Below, piece by piece: positions 1-12,400 of a DNA stretch of 64,000 nt. A model generated the notes under the pieces. That model ran no database searches, was not told the DNA's origin, and saw only the letters and a list, made by a program, of their open reading frames with translations. The stretch's first letter is position 1. Each line of letters begins with the position of its first letter. This DNA comes from Amyelois transitella (taxonomy: Eukaryota > Arthropoda > Insecta > Lepidoptera > Pyralidae), in NCBI RefSeq assembly GCF_032362555.1, contig NC_083507.1, positions 9,675,001 to 9,739,000 of the forward strand. Reading direction: 5' to 3'. The position numbers and the translations under genes were made by a program.

Positions 1-3000
1 ACCATTGTCAGTAACATTTACTTTTGACACAGTATAATTGTTAGTCGTAGAAATTTCAGGCACAGATGAGGATTGGGATATCGCGGAGGCCACTGTTTCG
101 TCGCTAGAGTAATTTACATAAGGATTTTGATGACTTGTATTGTTATCATTTATTGCATATATTCCGTTGTTTGTTCCTGATTTCGGATTGAAAATAGTTT
201 CATTTGAATGCTTTTCATTTTCTTTAGCAATTATTTCTGTTGTCATGATATTTCGATTGGTCGTATTTGAAGTTTGTGAAAGTTGCAGTGTTCCATTTTT
301 AATATAATTAGTAGCGTTTTCTTTGTCACTACTTTCTTTCTTTACTACTTTTGAGGTACTACTTTCAGTCAATGTCTTGTTCGCAGACAAACTAGAATGG
401 TTTGACGTTTGTAATTCTTGTTTGTTTGGGGTTTCTGTAACATTTCTTGGGTAAACGTGATCAATGATATGCTTAGAATTTGTAATATTTAGTGGTTTTT
501 CACTATTCATATTTATAATTTCTTCGCCGCCAGTCAAATTTTTTATTGGATTGTTGCTATCTGGCATGAATGAAGATTGGGATACCATTGCAGCTTTTGT
601 CCCGTTCCCCGAGTAATTCTTCAAAGAATTTTTATTATTGGAGTTGGTATCATTGGTGGAATTTCTTTTGTTTTGGCTTATTAGCTTATTAACATGATTA
701 TTATAACTTATTGTGGACGTGTTATTTACAGGTTTTGGGTCAGATGTACTTTGATTTGTACTGGTGGTATTAGATATCACAGCTGTCAATGTTTGATCAT
801 CACTGGGACTGAATGTACTGGTTGGGTGTAACACTATGATATTTTTCTTTGATACTGCATCACTTAATTTATCGAAACGCGATGAATCGTTTGTTTTAAT
901 TTGTGAAATTGAAGCATTAGATAGAGTTTCATTGAACACTGATAATAATATTGTACTTTTAGCATGCTTATCATTGTTACGATTGATTTGTGGTGTTAGT
1001 GCATTTTGGTCTGATATTTCACTGCGTGATTGCACTGTTGTATTATGAATATATTTTTTTGTATTATTTGTATTAACGTAAGTTTTTTCGGGAGAAATTG
1101 CGGAGGCTGTATCATATTTATTAATTGATGGGATTGAAATATTATTTAACGAATTAATAATTGTTTTTTGTGGCGATGTCATATTATTTATAGTTTTTGA
1201 ACTTTTGTCTGAGTATTCAACGTCATTGTTAATTTTAGGCAGCTGATGTTTATCGATGTCAGTTGATTTATTTGTATTGTTTAAGCTGCTCAATTTATTA
1301 TTACTTATATTTTTTGATATAGGTTCTGTATCCAACGATGATAAGGAATTATTTTTACTAATCTGAAACAAGATAAGATTACGGTTTAAGTTAGAGTTAT
1401 TGACGGATATGGCTTCCGGAATAGTTTTATTTTCATTTAATTTTGTCTCGTTCCATTTATATTTTTTTTCATGTGTTGTGTTTGTCATTAAGTCATTAAG
1501 TGGCAGATATTTGTCATTTTCATTCGAAATTGTGTCATTTTTAAAGTGCACTGGAGAAGCAATGGATTTTTCATCTGCGGAAGTTTGCTTTGATGCTGAC
1601 TTTATTGAACTATTTCGTACTTCATGTACTGTTTGATTTTCAGCGAAGCTTATATTATTGATTCCTTCGATTGATTCTGGAATATTTGTTTTCATATCCT
1701 TATGTTGAGAAATATTACTCTTATCTGATTTGTTTTGGCTGCTGATATTATTTAAGATGGAGATATTACTATTTGAGATAATTGGCACCGGCGTTGATGT
1801 ATTTTGTTTGTTAGTAGTTTGAAATAATTTACTGTTATTCAAATGAGACGCATTAATATTTTGCGGCTTCAGTTTTGGTTTATTATGTAAAAAGCTTGTT
1901 TTATTACGTCGTTCCTTAGAGTTTTCTAGAATCTGATCTGTTTTGAAATTATCTGCAATTATATCAAGATTATCACTTGGCAAATTTAATTTTCCTACGT
2001 TCGTTTCATTTGTCTCTGTGGAAATCGATGCTGGGCTGAAAGTTATCATGGTATTATTTGTATTAGTGTGCGATAAAATTGTTTTTGGTGAATCCTTATT
2101 AGCACTTTGTAAATGGTGTACACTATCTTTAGACGAAATCACTGAGCTTTCATTTGTATATATATGTGATAATGTAGTATTTAAATTTTTCGTCTCGCTT
2201 TGACTCCTCAGCTTAGATTGTTTGTTTATAGGAGTTGCTTCTCTCAAAATATTAGGCAGAAGAGTTGAATTATTTCTACTAGCGTTTATTCTCCGGCACT
2301 CTGTATCATTATTCTGGGACACAGTAGGGTTTGAATAGTTTCCATTGAAATTAGAATTTTGCCACCCTGTGTTATTATCTTGAGATACAATAACTTTTGA
2401 GTACGACATATTAGCCTTTTCAGTTGTGTCGTTTTCACCATATTTATTTGTGTTATATAAATTTGTGGATATAGTTTTAGTGAGTTTATCATTCGTTTTA
2501 TTAGTAGTTTGTACTGTTATAATCTTTTGTGAGGTATCATTACTTATTTGTGATAAAATAGTAGTGTCTAGTAGTGACGGTACTATTTTATTTTCTTCAA
2601 TATTTGTTCCATTTGATTCATTGAAAGTATGTAACGTAGGTTGATTCCATTTGATGGTGTCCAGCGGAATGTTTATATATTGACTCGATTTTATTGTGCT
2701 ATTATTATTCCCTGATGCAGAAGGAATTGTGTTGTTATTCAAGATTGTGGAAGAAGTCTTTGTTATCAGTGGACTTAATGGTGCATTGGAGTAAGTTATA
2801 TTTCTGATTAGAAGTTGCGGCACTGTAGATTTAGTATTATTTTTATTTTCATTTGTGGTGTTAAACACGTTTGCGGTCCCAGGTTGTGCTTCTGTACTAT
2901 TTATAACAACTTTTGTGTCATAAAATTTATCGGAATTTGATGATACAGTTGAATTAAATTTCATTGTAAAATTTGCATGAGTTTTGTTAGATTCGCCAAA

Positions 3001-6000
3001 GTAATTGGGACGTGTAGTGTCAATATACGATGGTGATATTGTTGAATTTTTTGCAAATGTTTCTCTATTTTGTACTAGTGGTTCTGTATTTTTCATGAAA
3101 CTGGTATTTGAATTAGTTACATTACTGTTTATTAATTGTGTTTGATTCAGTCCATTAGAAGGTTTTGCCAAAGTTTCATGTTTAAAATTTTGGTTTGAAT
3201 TTATGGGATCTGAGAACATAGAAGTTGATGTTGTATTCATACTTGGTCTCATTATGTCAATTATTAGTGGCTGTGAATTTGGTTTCTTCTTTCGTGCACT
3301 ATTTCTATCCTTCGATTTTCCAGTATCAGATGATAAAGTATTATTAGAAACAGTCTCATTAATACCAATAGAATTTTTTGCTGCAGGAAAATGATCTGGC
3401 TTTATAGATTTGTTACTATTAGTATTAATATTAAATTCATCAGTAGGCATATTCAGTATTGTTTGATTTCCCGTATGGATGTTGTCTTTTGTTGTCTTTG
3501 AATATATCCATGAAATATTTGCAGGACGATTGTGGGAAGAAAAATTTCCTGAATTAATGCCTTTAAAATTAGTATTTTGAGTTTGTGATATTGAAGCTGA
3601 GATATCATTAGAATCATTCACTGGAGTCAAAGAAGTACTATTATTAGATAGTAATGGGAATATTTTGCTTTTAGTAAGATGTCCAACATTTAAAGCAACA
3701 GTATCTTTACTGGTTTCTGGACCTTTTTCATTTACTTGGGGAGTAATATCAGTGATATTAATTATCGAAGATGAAACATTCGTAAATGATCTTAAATGTG
3801 CTAAAGTGGTATTGGAATGTAAATCAGTGTTGTTAATATTGTGGTATTGTTGATTTGAGTTATTCTTAAAAGCTTTTGCAAATTTGGATGTTGTCTTATT
3901 TCGGTCTTCATTAGTGAATGGTTTTATTTCACTATCATTAAACTGATTTGGTATATTATTAATGCTGGATGTGGATATATTAAATGTTATCAAAGCTGGT
4001 TGGATCTTAGTATAATTTGAATTTTTAATTTCGGAAGTGGGTTGAACTGATTTATTGCTAAACATAGAAGAGGTGTTATTTACTCTGGTAGGTGACATTG
4101 TGGAAGTAGAATTCATTATTGGCATTTGTCGAACACTTGCATTATTGGCACTTGGACTATTATGTGAATCATGTGTTGGTACTGAAATATCCTTCGAAAT
4201 ATTTTTTTGTGACGTTATTCCACTTGTATTTTTCAAATTTTTTATTTTGTTCTTGTTGGAACTATTTAACCCTTCGGTTGTTATGTTTCGTTCTTTCATT
4301 TTAATATTTACAAGGTGAGTGGAACTATCGTTTTCCTTTGCAGACTTGTGTGATATTTCCGGTTCTTCGACTTTGGATACCATTAATGTTTCTGATATAG
4401 GATTTGTTAGATTTTGTCCTGTTTTTATATCGTTCACAAGATACTTATTATCAAGATAATTTACGCTTAAGTTTCTATCTCTCATCTGTGGAATTGTATT
4501 ATTAATAACATAATTATTAGAATCAAGTGGCTTCGACTCGTTTGTACTCACCGATGATTTTTTATGAGGTGAAGTATTGAGTGTTTTCTTTGGATTGTTT
4601 TGATCATTGTAGGTAGTTGAATTCAAGGAAGCAGCGGCCTGAGGATCTTCATTGCTTGTAGTATCCTGTGACGTTGATGCCGATGAAACATCGTTCTTCA
4701 TTGTGACTGGTGTTGAATTGGCGTTTAGGTTGATGGAACCACCGTTTTGTGGATTTGGTGGTGTGGTAGAAATTGGTATAATATTATTAGAAGCAGAAGT
4801 TTTCGTTAGAGCAACAGCAGTCGCTTGAGATTTGTTATCATTTGAAGTTGCATTAGTTTGTGCTGTAGCTGATGCGCTTGAGGATGGATCTTTGGTATGA
4901 TTGTCGGAGTTTGTAGTACTTTGTTTCGGTGATGAATTTTCTAACGTCTGCGGTATTGTTTCGTTTTTCGATGGATTTGTATCAATTGGAACAGTAGCAT
5001 TGTTGCTTTGTGATTTTGCATTATTCGGAGGATTAGATTCAGTAGTAGGCTTAGTTATATTTTGATTCGTTGTTTGACTATCTGAAGAGGGCGTTGTATC
5101 GTTTTCTTGTGGATATGTTGCATTTGCGCTTGGCGGTTGTGGTTTTGTTTTGTTAGCTATATTAGATTCAGTGGTAGGTTTTGTATAATTTTCACTCTGT
5201 GATTGACTTTCTAAAGAGGGCGTTGTATTATTTACTGGTATATTAGTGCTTGGAAGTTGGGGTTTTGTATTGTTGTCTGTATTAGATCCAGCAGTAGGCT
5301 TTGTTAAATTTTGATCCGCTGAGGGACTGTCTGAAGTGGGCTTTGTGTCATTTTTGGGCGGATTGCTATCTGTTGGAATAGTACTATTGGCGCTTGGTGG
5401 TTGCGGTTTTGTATTTTTAGCTGTATTTTTTCCAGATGCAGGCTTTGTTGTATTTTGACTCGGTAACGAACTTTCTGAAGCAGGCTTTGTTGTATTGTCA
5501 GGCGGTTTTTTATCTCTTGTACTAGAAGTATTAGAAGGTTGAGATGTACTACTATTCAGGGGCTTCGTTGAATTTGTAGGCATTGTTGCATTTTGCTCCG
5601 ATCTTGTATTTTCTTTCTTGGGCTTGGTAAAATTATGTATTACTTTAAATTCTAAAGGTGGAAATGTACCCTGTGGTATGATTGTTATTTTGGTTGTAAT
5701 TTTTTTTCGCTTTCCCTTCTTTTTATTATTTTCGCTTGTCGCCGCTCTTCGTATTCTCTTACCTGAGTCACAAGAGGAGCATTCTTGTTCATCCGGAACA
5801 TACTGCACTGGTTCCGTTATCACTTCTTCATTTGGATTGCTTTGCGGCGATACCGATCTCGTTTTTCTGTCGAGCGGGTCTACTTCCAGTACTCGAGCAT
5901 TTCCAGAGTCGAACTGAAAAAATAAATAATATGAGTAATTTCATTCATGTATTCTTTACTTATAATATATTAGTAGAAGAGTAAATTCTGTACATCTGAA

Positions 6001-7185
6001 ATATAAATAAATATAAAGCATACGGCGTTACTAGATTGAGCGCGAATTCAAAAATGTAGTTTGAAGAACATCGTCTGTTTGTTAGTATCTTGAAGTATTA
6101 CGCAAAATCTACCAATCGAATGACGATAAAACTTGGTACAATTTTACTTAGCCTCCTGGGCACAACACTGTATACTTTTATTGGAACAAGGTACACGACG
6201 GCGTGAGGGCGAGAAAAAGTTAGGTATTTAACTATAAATACCTTTAGTTAGGCATAACACATAGTCTTTAGAGGGCTAGAGGGTAAGTAGCACCCAAGAA
6301 GTTGTGATTTTTCTTTAGAATCGATATTTTCCTAAAAAATCCCTAAAAAAACTGATTTAAAAAAATGAAAGTATTGTTTTGTAAAGAAAGACTTTTCGAA
6401 GATTTTTTTAGATTTGTTTTTTCGCCATTTAAACCAAATTCCATTAAATTAAGATTTGAAGTTTTTTTATAAATAACAATATAAACATAACGAGTTGAAT
6501 ACAGAACTCGGTTTAAGAAAATAATGTACCTACACAAGTTCCAGGTTCCTTTACTTAATACAAGTGTGAAAGTATGTGTTTCGAACACCAAGAAATGTGT
6601 CACTTTAGGACTGGGATACTCTTACAAATAAATCGAGTATTATTTAAATAAGTAAATCTCACATCACATTGTATTAAAAGATGCATTTTGACAGTTAAAA
6701 ATATTTAAATCACCTCAGCTAGTCAAAAGCCTCCTCTGAGGTCAAATTGAGGGAAAGAGAAAACTTTATTGATTCATTATTATTTAACATTTTAGAGTCT
6801 TAAATAATTATTTTGTTAACATCCGAATGTCTTTTTCTTCTTCCTGGATTTAGTCCTGGTTACGTCGTCACTTCTCTGAACAGACCTTCGCAATCTGAAC
6901 CTCAACCATATTGGATCATTACACACCCTGTTGCCTGCATGAGCAGGTTTCCCTGAACATAACAGTATCGGTATGTTCTCAAAGTAATATAATATGGGCT
7001 AGATAGATAGATAATTGAACCTGTGCTTCCATGCGCATAAAGCCTCAAAGCATCCGAATGTGTAAATGAAATAAAAAAATAAATTTTCTTTTGGCATTTG
7101 ATTTCTTACCAATAACAATGAAAAATAAAACCCTCACCTGTATCACACACACACTCGCTACTAAAACCACCAGACACCACCCCAT
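1..7185 (-). CDS. Mucin-like, N-glycosylation-rich secreted glycoprotein (3' end beyond window)
   Basis: Two exons are visible on the minus strand: 7185-7138 (16 codons, from ATG) and 5913-1, joined in phase 0 (donor CAG|gtgagg, acceptor tttttcag). I checked the frame in triplets from 5913 to 1 and found no stop, giving 1,971 codons and at least 1,987 residues in all. Exon 1 (MGWCLVVLVASVCVIQ) is a typical signal peptide. The mature N-terminus is acidic, with a CSSC motif near residue 66, then a basic stretch with RIRR (possible furin-type site) and a Lys-rich patch. The rest is Asn/Ser/Thr/Pro/Lys-rich, almost free of Cys and Trp, and crowded with N-X-S/T sequons (about two dozen in the ~250 residues encoded around 4830-5630). 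Degenerate internal repeats occur. No known domain is recognised. A secreted or surface mucin-like role is inferred from composition only. The C-terminus and any anchor lie beyond position 1. Confidence 0.85.
59..1110 (-). repeat. Long-period (~168 aa) degenerate coding repeat
   Basis: The segment beginning at 59 is recognisably similar at DNA level to the one beginning at 563 (period about 504 bp). Both encode an S-Q-S-S-x-x-P motif preceded by an N-Y-S segment. A weaker third match (T-A-S-A-I-S-P) lies near 1100. This suggests growth of the exon by duplication of a long unit. Confidence 0.45.
2290..2410 (-). repeat. Pair of 23-aa coding repeats
   Basis: Two units about 69 bp apart encode a Y-S-x-x-x-V-S-Q-x-N-x-T motif. 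The outer one carries the only Cys codon I saw in the long Asn/Thr-rich part (2296-2298). Confidence 0.55.
4930..5480 (-). repeat. Degenerate coding tandem repeat, ~40-48 aa, about four units
   Basis: Inside the mucin-like exon, four successive units start with N-x-T-K-P (NTTKP, NLTKP, NYTKP, NITKP), continue with T-x-E/G-S-N and N-x-K/T-K-P-Q-x-P-S-x-N, and close with an NDT/NNT-P-S-x-x-S-Q segment. Units differ in length and are degenerate, so this is old protein-level repetition rather than a DNA satellite. Confidence 0.7.
6120..6190 (+). other. Candidate orphan signal-peptide exon (possible exon 1 of gene A)
   Basis: An ATG opens 23 codons beginning MTIKLGTILLSLLGTT, a credible signal peptide, and ends at a weak donor (AAG|gtacac) in phase 2. 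It lies antisense within intron 1 of the mucin-like gene. Splicing straight to gene A's first recognised exon at 9461 would shift frame and hit a stop quickly, so a missing Cys-pair exon would be needed, and I could not find one. It may be a chance ORF. Confidence 0.25.
6825..6957 (-). repeat. SINE-C fragment
   Basis: The reverse complement matches the SINE-C body (GGAAACCTGC, CAGGCAAC, GTGTAATGATCCAATA blocks) and its oligo-purine GGAAGAAG tail. It lies in intron 1 of the mucin-like gene. Confidence 0.6.
7000..7013. repeat. (TAGA)n microsatellite
   Basis: Three and a half uninterrupted TAGA units. Confidence 0.8.
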
Positions 7186-7222
7186 ATTTGAGAAATAAAG
7201 GAAATTCACACACTTGGCCTTA

Positions 7223-7230
7223 CATATATA
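7223..7230 (-). promoter_or_regulatory. Candidate TATA box of the mucin-like gene
   Basis: TATATATG on the minus strand, 38 nt upstream of the start codon at 7185. If used, it gives a 5' UTR of only about 10-15 nt. This rests on position and sequence alone. Confidence 0.35.
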
Positions 7231-7837
7231 GGTTTATTTTCTCTGATAGTATAACAAAAATAGTGTCACCGCGTTTTATCAACGCTCAGTAAGCACGTAT
7301 TATATGTTTTTGTTGTGCTGATAAAAACAATAACACGTGGTTTTTCGAAATACATCGTAAATGTATGTTTGTTGTAGTTATTCATTTAGAAACTATCTAT
7401 TAGTCGCATATTTGGTACGTGATTAGGTTTGTTTTATACCTAATAACTAATTGTAAGAACAATAAAGGTTTGCTCTATAATAAAAAATCGTTATAACAAG
7501 ATATCAGTTATAAAATGAAACATCTTCGTTCCATTAAAACATAAAATAAAGATTTATGCGAGATATACTAGACCACCGCTTCACTTATGAATATTTCGGA
7601 TCAAGTTGTTTTAAACATACATTCAATATTAAAGATTTATTTAAGATTAAATTTTAGTTATATTATAGTATAAGAATAAATTTAAGTTTAGTTTTTATAA
7701 GTTTTATTGGACCGACTTAACTTATAGTAGTCACTTAAACATTTAATCCTGACATTTGTATCAGGAACCCCGAGTAAAATCTAGAACTAACTGTATAAAA
7801 ATGTATTAGTCTGTAGCTGGTCTGATAGTGAAAGATA

Positions 7838-7955
7838 ATCAAGGGAAAGGCTTTTATTTAAACTGGGCGTTTTTCATCTAACAACATGTGATAACGAATC
7901 TTGTGTTGTTATTGTCTACCCCATAAGGGATAAAGACGATTTGTATAGGTACATA
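7838..7955 (+). repeat. SINE-A fragment
   Basis: Diverged 3' part of SINE-A, ending in the TCTACCCCATAAGGGATAAA hairpin block. Confidence 0.45.
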
Positions 7956-8380
7956 TGATTGTAATGTGTTTCTGCCTGATTTCACTTTATCCGAAAAACC
8001 TTATGAATATTTTATGAATTAATAAATGGCGAGAAACTGTAAATGGTAAATTTTATCAGAAGGTTATTAAAATAAGTGAGGTCGCAAGTCATCGACACTA
8101 AAAGGACATAACTTAATAAGTGCTAAATACGTGAGAAACATTGCGCAAGTTAGGTCCTTGAGCCCTAAATTAGGGTGAATGGCTCAACCGGTCCTATATT
8201 GGGCCATACTGTAATGAAACTTCGTTACGGATTATCCGATATTCGCATATATGTATACAGTCGTAAAGTAATTAGTAAGTATATTTCTTTCTAAAGCTAG
8301 AATTTCAAAAAAGTGGGTTTTTGCCAAATACTTATTATAAAAATTCACAGGTAATTTTGTTTTATATCCTAGTAACTTTT

Positions 8381-8654
8381 GTGGTTCCCGGTTGTGTTGT
8401 GTGGGTTCCGGCACCAATACAAAAAAGAATAGGACCACTCCATCTCTTTCCCATGGATGTCGTAAAAGCCGACTTAGGAGTAGGCTTATAAACTTGGGAT
8501 TCTTCTTTTAGGCGATGGGCTAGCAACCTGTCACTATTTGAAACTCAATCATATCTTAAAGCCAAATAGCTGAACGTGGCCTATCAGTCTTTACAAGACT
8601 GTAGGCTCTGTCTACCCCGCAAGGGATATAGGCGTGATTATATGTATGTATGTA
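8381..8654 (+). mobile_element. SINE-A copy
   Basis: Near-full copy with a disturbed 5' end (two GTGGTTCC starts) and a (TATG)n tail. Matching TAACTTTT at 8373-8380 and 8655-8662 is a probable 8-bp target-site duplication. Confidence 0.75.
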
Positions 8655-9460
8655 TAACTTTTCTTCGCTCCCGTCATAACAAAACAAACAATTTTTTTTG
8701 TTTCATCGTTATAAACAAACATCATTGCAAATCCTTACTTTTCATCAATATTGACATTTGTATAAAAGTATTCTTATCCACATTTATAAGCGGTCAAGAC
8801 ATTTAACGAGGCATGCGAAATCTCATGTCGACCTTCAGTCAAGCTTCGGCTATTACAGGAGCAATGAAAATATTTACTCGCTTGATTCGAAAGTATGTCA
8901 TTGTCAAAGCATTGCCCAACACTAGCAACTAAAGATCATTGCGGATTCCATAAGTAATCTACGGTAATAATAAATCAGTAATCAGATTTCCTTTTCCGCG
9001 CGCACGTGAAATTCGGAATCTGGTAATCAGCGTAATCGATGCAATTATACATGCGTCTGTTATGAATATTAATTCTTGGGTATATTAGCTTCTTAAAGAA
9101 ACATTTAAGGAAACTTTTATGACCATTTATACATATATCTTCTGTTACTGACAGACAACGTACAGCCGAAGTCGAAACTACTAAGCGTAGGGAGCTGAGT
9201 TATGACATGTAGGTTGCCTTGACCGTTAGTGCTAAGAAAGGATTTTAAAAAAAAAACCCATGCGATCGGAAGTTAACAGGACTTTCTGTTTTACGCGGGT
9301 GGAGCCACGGGCGTTCTCTAGTAACTTAATAAACTGAAAACATGATCGTTTCCGTCAGATTCGATTAACTTTCATTCAAGTATGTAGGTACGATACAATA
9401 AAAAAATAATAAATTAACACACCGGATTAAGTAACGAGATATTTTATTGTAATATTCCAG

Positions 9461-12400
9461 GGTATTCCAGAGCTGGACGTCCCAGGTATAGAGCCTCTAA
9501 GCCTTGGTCAGATCGCGCTGGCCCGCGGTCCGCAGGGCGCCAAGCTGACTGCCGTCGTCAACGATGTTAAGGTTCGAGGCCCGAGTAATTTCATCATACA
9601 GGAACTAAAGTGAGTTGATAGACCTTTTTTATACTAACATTCCACAATGATGAGGGTTCCACATTTATGTTAAACCGACGTGATCTGGTTAGAAGATATA
9701 TTCAGTCTACGTTTACGCACCGAACTGAACCGAAAAATTCATGATACAGGAACATAGATCCTTATAATCATAAATTTATTTATTTTTTATTGAAAATTTA
9801 AGGCACTTTAGAATAGAACCAGTTTAATTTAAATTAAATTATAAATAACTAGCTATGCCTGTAACATCGTCCGCGTGGAATTGTTATTTTGGGCATTATT
9901 GAAGTCCTCAATGATGAATAATTTTCCCCGTTTTTTTCCGTTTTTTTTTCACATTTTCCATTATTTCTTTGCTCCTTATAGTTCCTCGATAAATGGTTTA
10001 TTCAATGCAAAAAGAATTTTTCAATTCGAACCAGTACTTCCTGAGATTAGCGCGTTCAAACAAACAAACAAACTCTTCAGCTTTAAAATATTATAGTATA
10101 GATAATGGGCTACGATTTTTTATTCGGGTACCCCAACACTAACAAACATTTATTCAATATCTACTCACTGGGGAATACCTACTGGGAATGTAATGCCATA
10201 ATTTACATTGTAGCGGGAGCGATGATTCGGGCTCGACTCCCATAAAGGGAAGATCTTCCGCCAGGCTCGGTGTTATGCCTGGGGAACTGCGGCTCCGACG
10301 ATGTTGAGTCGGACGTTGTATTAATGCTCCAATCCGTGAAATCTTTGTTTGCGCAATTTTGATTCTTCGCTGCTATTGGCTGAGCGCGTCAATGTCCTCG
10401 TGATGATTGACAGTGTGTGTGTGTCATTAGTGATGTCGCTACATGTGATGTTTGTTTTTAATATCTATACTTGAATTTTTCAGGTCAGATCTTGACAAGA
10501 ACCGGTTCGACTTCAAGCTGTTGCTTCCGAAGCTGGACTTCGCCGGGAAGTACAAGATGGACATCCAAGTGCTCCTGCTGCGGCTACAGGGACGAGGGAA
10601 CATCACAGGCTCCTTCAGTTAGTATTATTTTCCATACTAATATGTTGAAAGAGAGAGTCTGTCTGTTACCCTTTGAAACACACAACTACCACACTGATTT
10701 TAATGAAATTTTATATAAATATAGTTTATTATCCGAAGTCAAATATAGGCTACTTTTTTTTGGAAACAACACAAGGGAACGGAAAAAAGGAATTTTAGTT
10801 TGACGCAGGCGGAGCTACAATCAGCTAAGATTCCAATATACCCGGGGGTTCCCGTAGAAATTTACGTAAGTATCAAGGTTGTTTCGTCTAGGAGCAAAAA
10901 TAAAAGTTACAAGTGATAAAATTCCTTAATAGTTATATGGCAAAAACGCGAATTAATTAAATAACAAAACATATGTGCTGTAACTCAACATAACTAAATA
11001 TAATTAGAAGACAATTAAATCATGTTTTACGTAGGATTTTCACAATGGTGGTACAAAATATATTGTGACGTTGCATTATACAAAAACAAATTTAACATAA
11101 CGTAAACTTGAAATCTAATTAGGTACTTGTAATGCTATGGTACGTTAATTTGATGCAACAAATGTTATAAAAATTCAAACAACAACATCGCTGAACGAAA
11201 TTATGTATGTTTATAATACATACGAGTACATATAAGTACTTAACGACCATTTCCTGGAGAGAGTACATATTTACACCTGCTACGACCCCTGCATACTTCT
11301 TTCACTTCATCCACTTTCATAACTATTTTCATGCAAGCTTCCTAAAGCAAAGCCTAGTAAACATAGCCTTAGTCTTGTGACAATCGCCTCTTTTTACTCC
11401 ATCAGGGATAAAGATATGATTTGTGAAACTATGTATGTTTTACAAGCCGCGTTCTATTGATATTTCAGGTAATTTTATTAGGTACTTGCATTCAGATATT
11501 TGCTTCCTACTATGTAACATCATAACGAGCACTATAATAACATTGTAGGTACATACTTGAAATCAGTAGGCAAGCACTCTTAAACTACGGGCTATAGTCA
11601 GGTATATTTATTTAGTAATAAGTTAAATAAACATCGTGAGGAAACCTGCACATTCAGGCAACTGGATGTGTAACCTTGATTGATCCAATAAGAGATAGAT
11701 TCCCCTGTAAATGTTGCGGAGGTCAGACGGTAGTTGCTTCGTGTAAAAACCTGACTCACCCAATCCTGGATCCATGGTCAAGGGCATACGACGGGCCCTT
11801 CAGAGTGGTGAGGATGCAACCGGGACTTATGCTAGGAGGAAGAAGCTTTATTTAGTAATGAATACCTAATGCTCGTATATATGGGACAAATCAAACAAAT
11901 TGAGTTACTGAGCTCCAAAGTAAGTCCGAAACATATGTAATAGTAATTTAACTGTACTGCAGTTTATAATAAAACTTAAATATATATTAGACATTAACCT
12001 GTTATGAAAAAATAAAATAAAAGAACAAAATACTTATCCGTGAACTTTGATCCAAATTGTAGATGTGAAGTCGATGGGACTTTCACAATTTCCTTACAAT
12101 GGTGTACATAAAGTACAAGGAATTGAAGCAAAGCTCGACATCAAAGCCCCTGTATACTTTTTTCGCTTCATCTACTTACATTACTCACTTCATGCAGTCT
12201 CGCCGGTTTAGGAAACATATGACCTGACTATTTAACCAGATCATCCGCAATTGGTATATTATTTATGTAGAATAAAAAAATAAATTGACACCTGATTATT
12301 GTCGGTTTGCTATTGAAATGCTATATTAGCATTAAGTTCATCTATTGTACCTCAATAAAGTTTTAAACAAATAATTGATAGAGTAAATAATATCTAAAAT

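Larger units (their letters stand above)
7231..9460. other. Non-coding stretch between the mucin-like gene and gene A
   Basis: It holds a SINE-A fragment (about 7838-7955), a SINE-A copy (8381-8654) and a LINE-type 3' fragment near 9255-9330 (ACGCGGGTGGAGCC block). I searched it for the missing Cys-x9-Cys exon of gene A and found none. Confidence 0.6.

Noticed and set aside
2286-2644. Short ORFs on both strands inside 1-5900
   Set aside because: They are shadows of the single long minus-strand frame, which has no stop over the whole interval.
8576-8806. 76-codon plus-strand ORF
   Set aside because: It begins inside the SINE-A copy and runs into its flank; the same kind of ORF recurs at 16916, 47673 and 59265 in other SINE-A copies.
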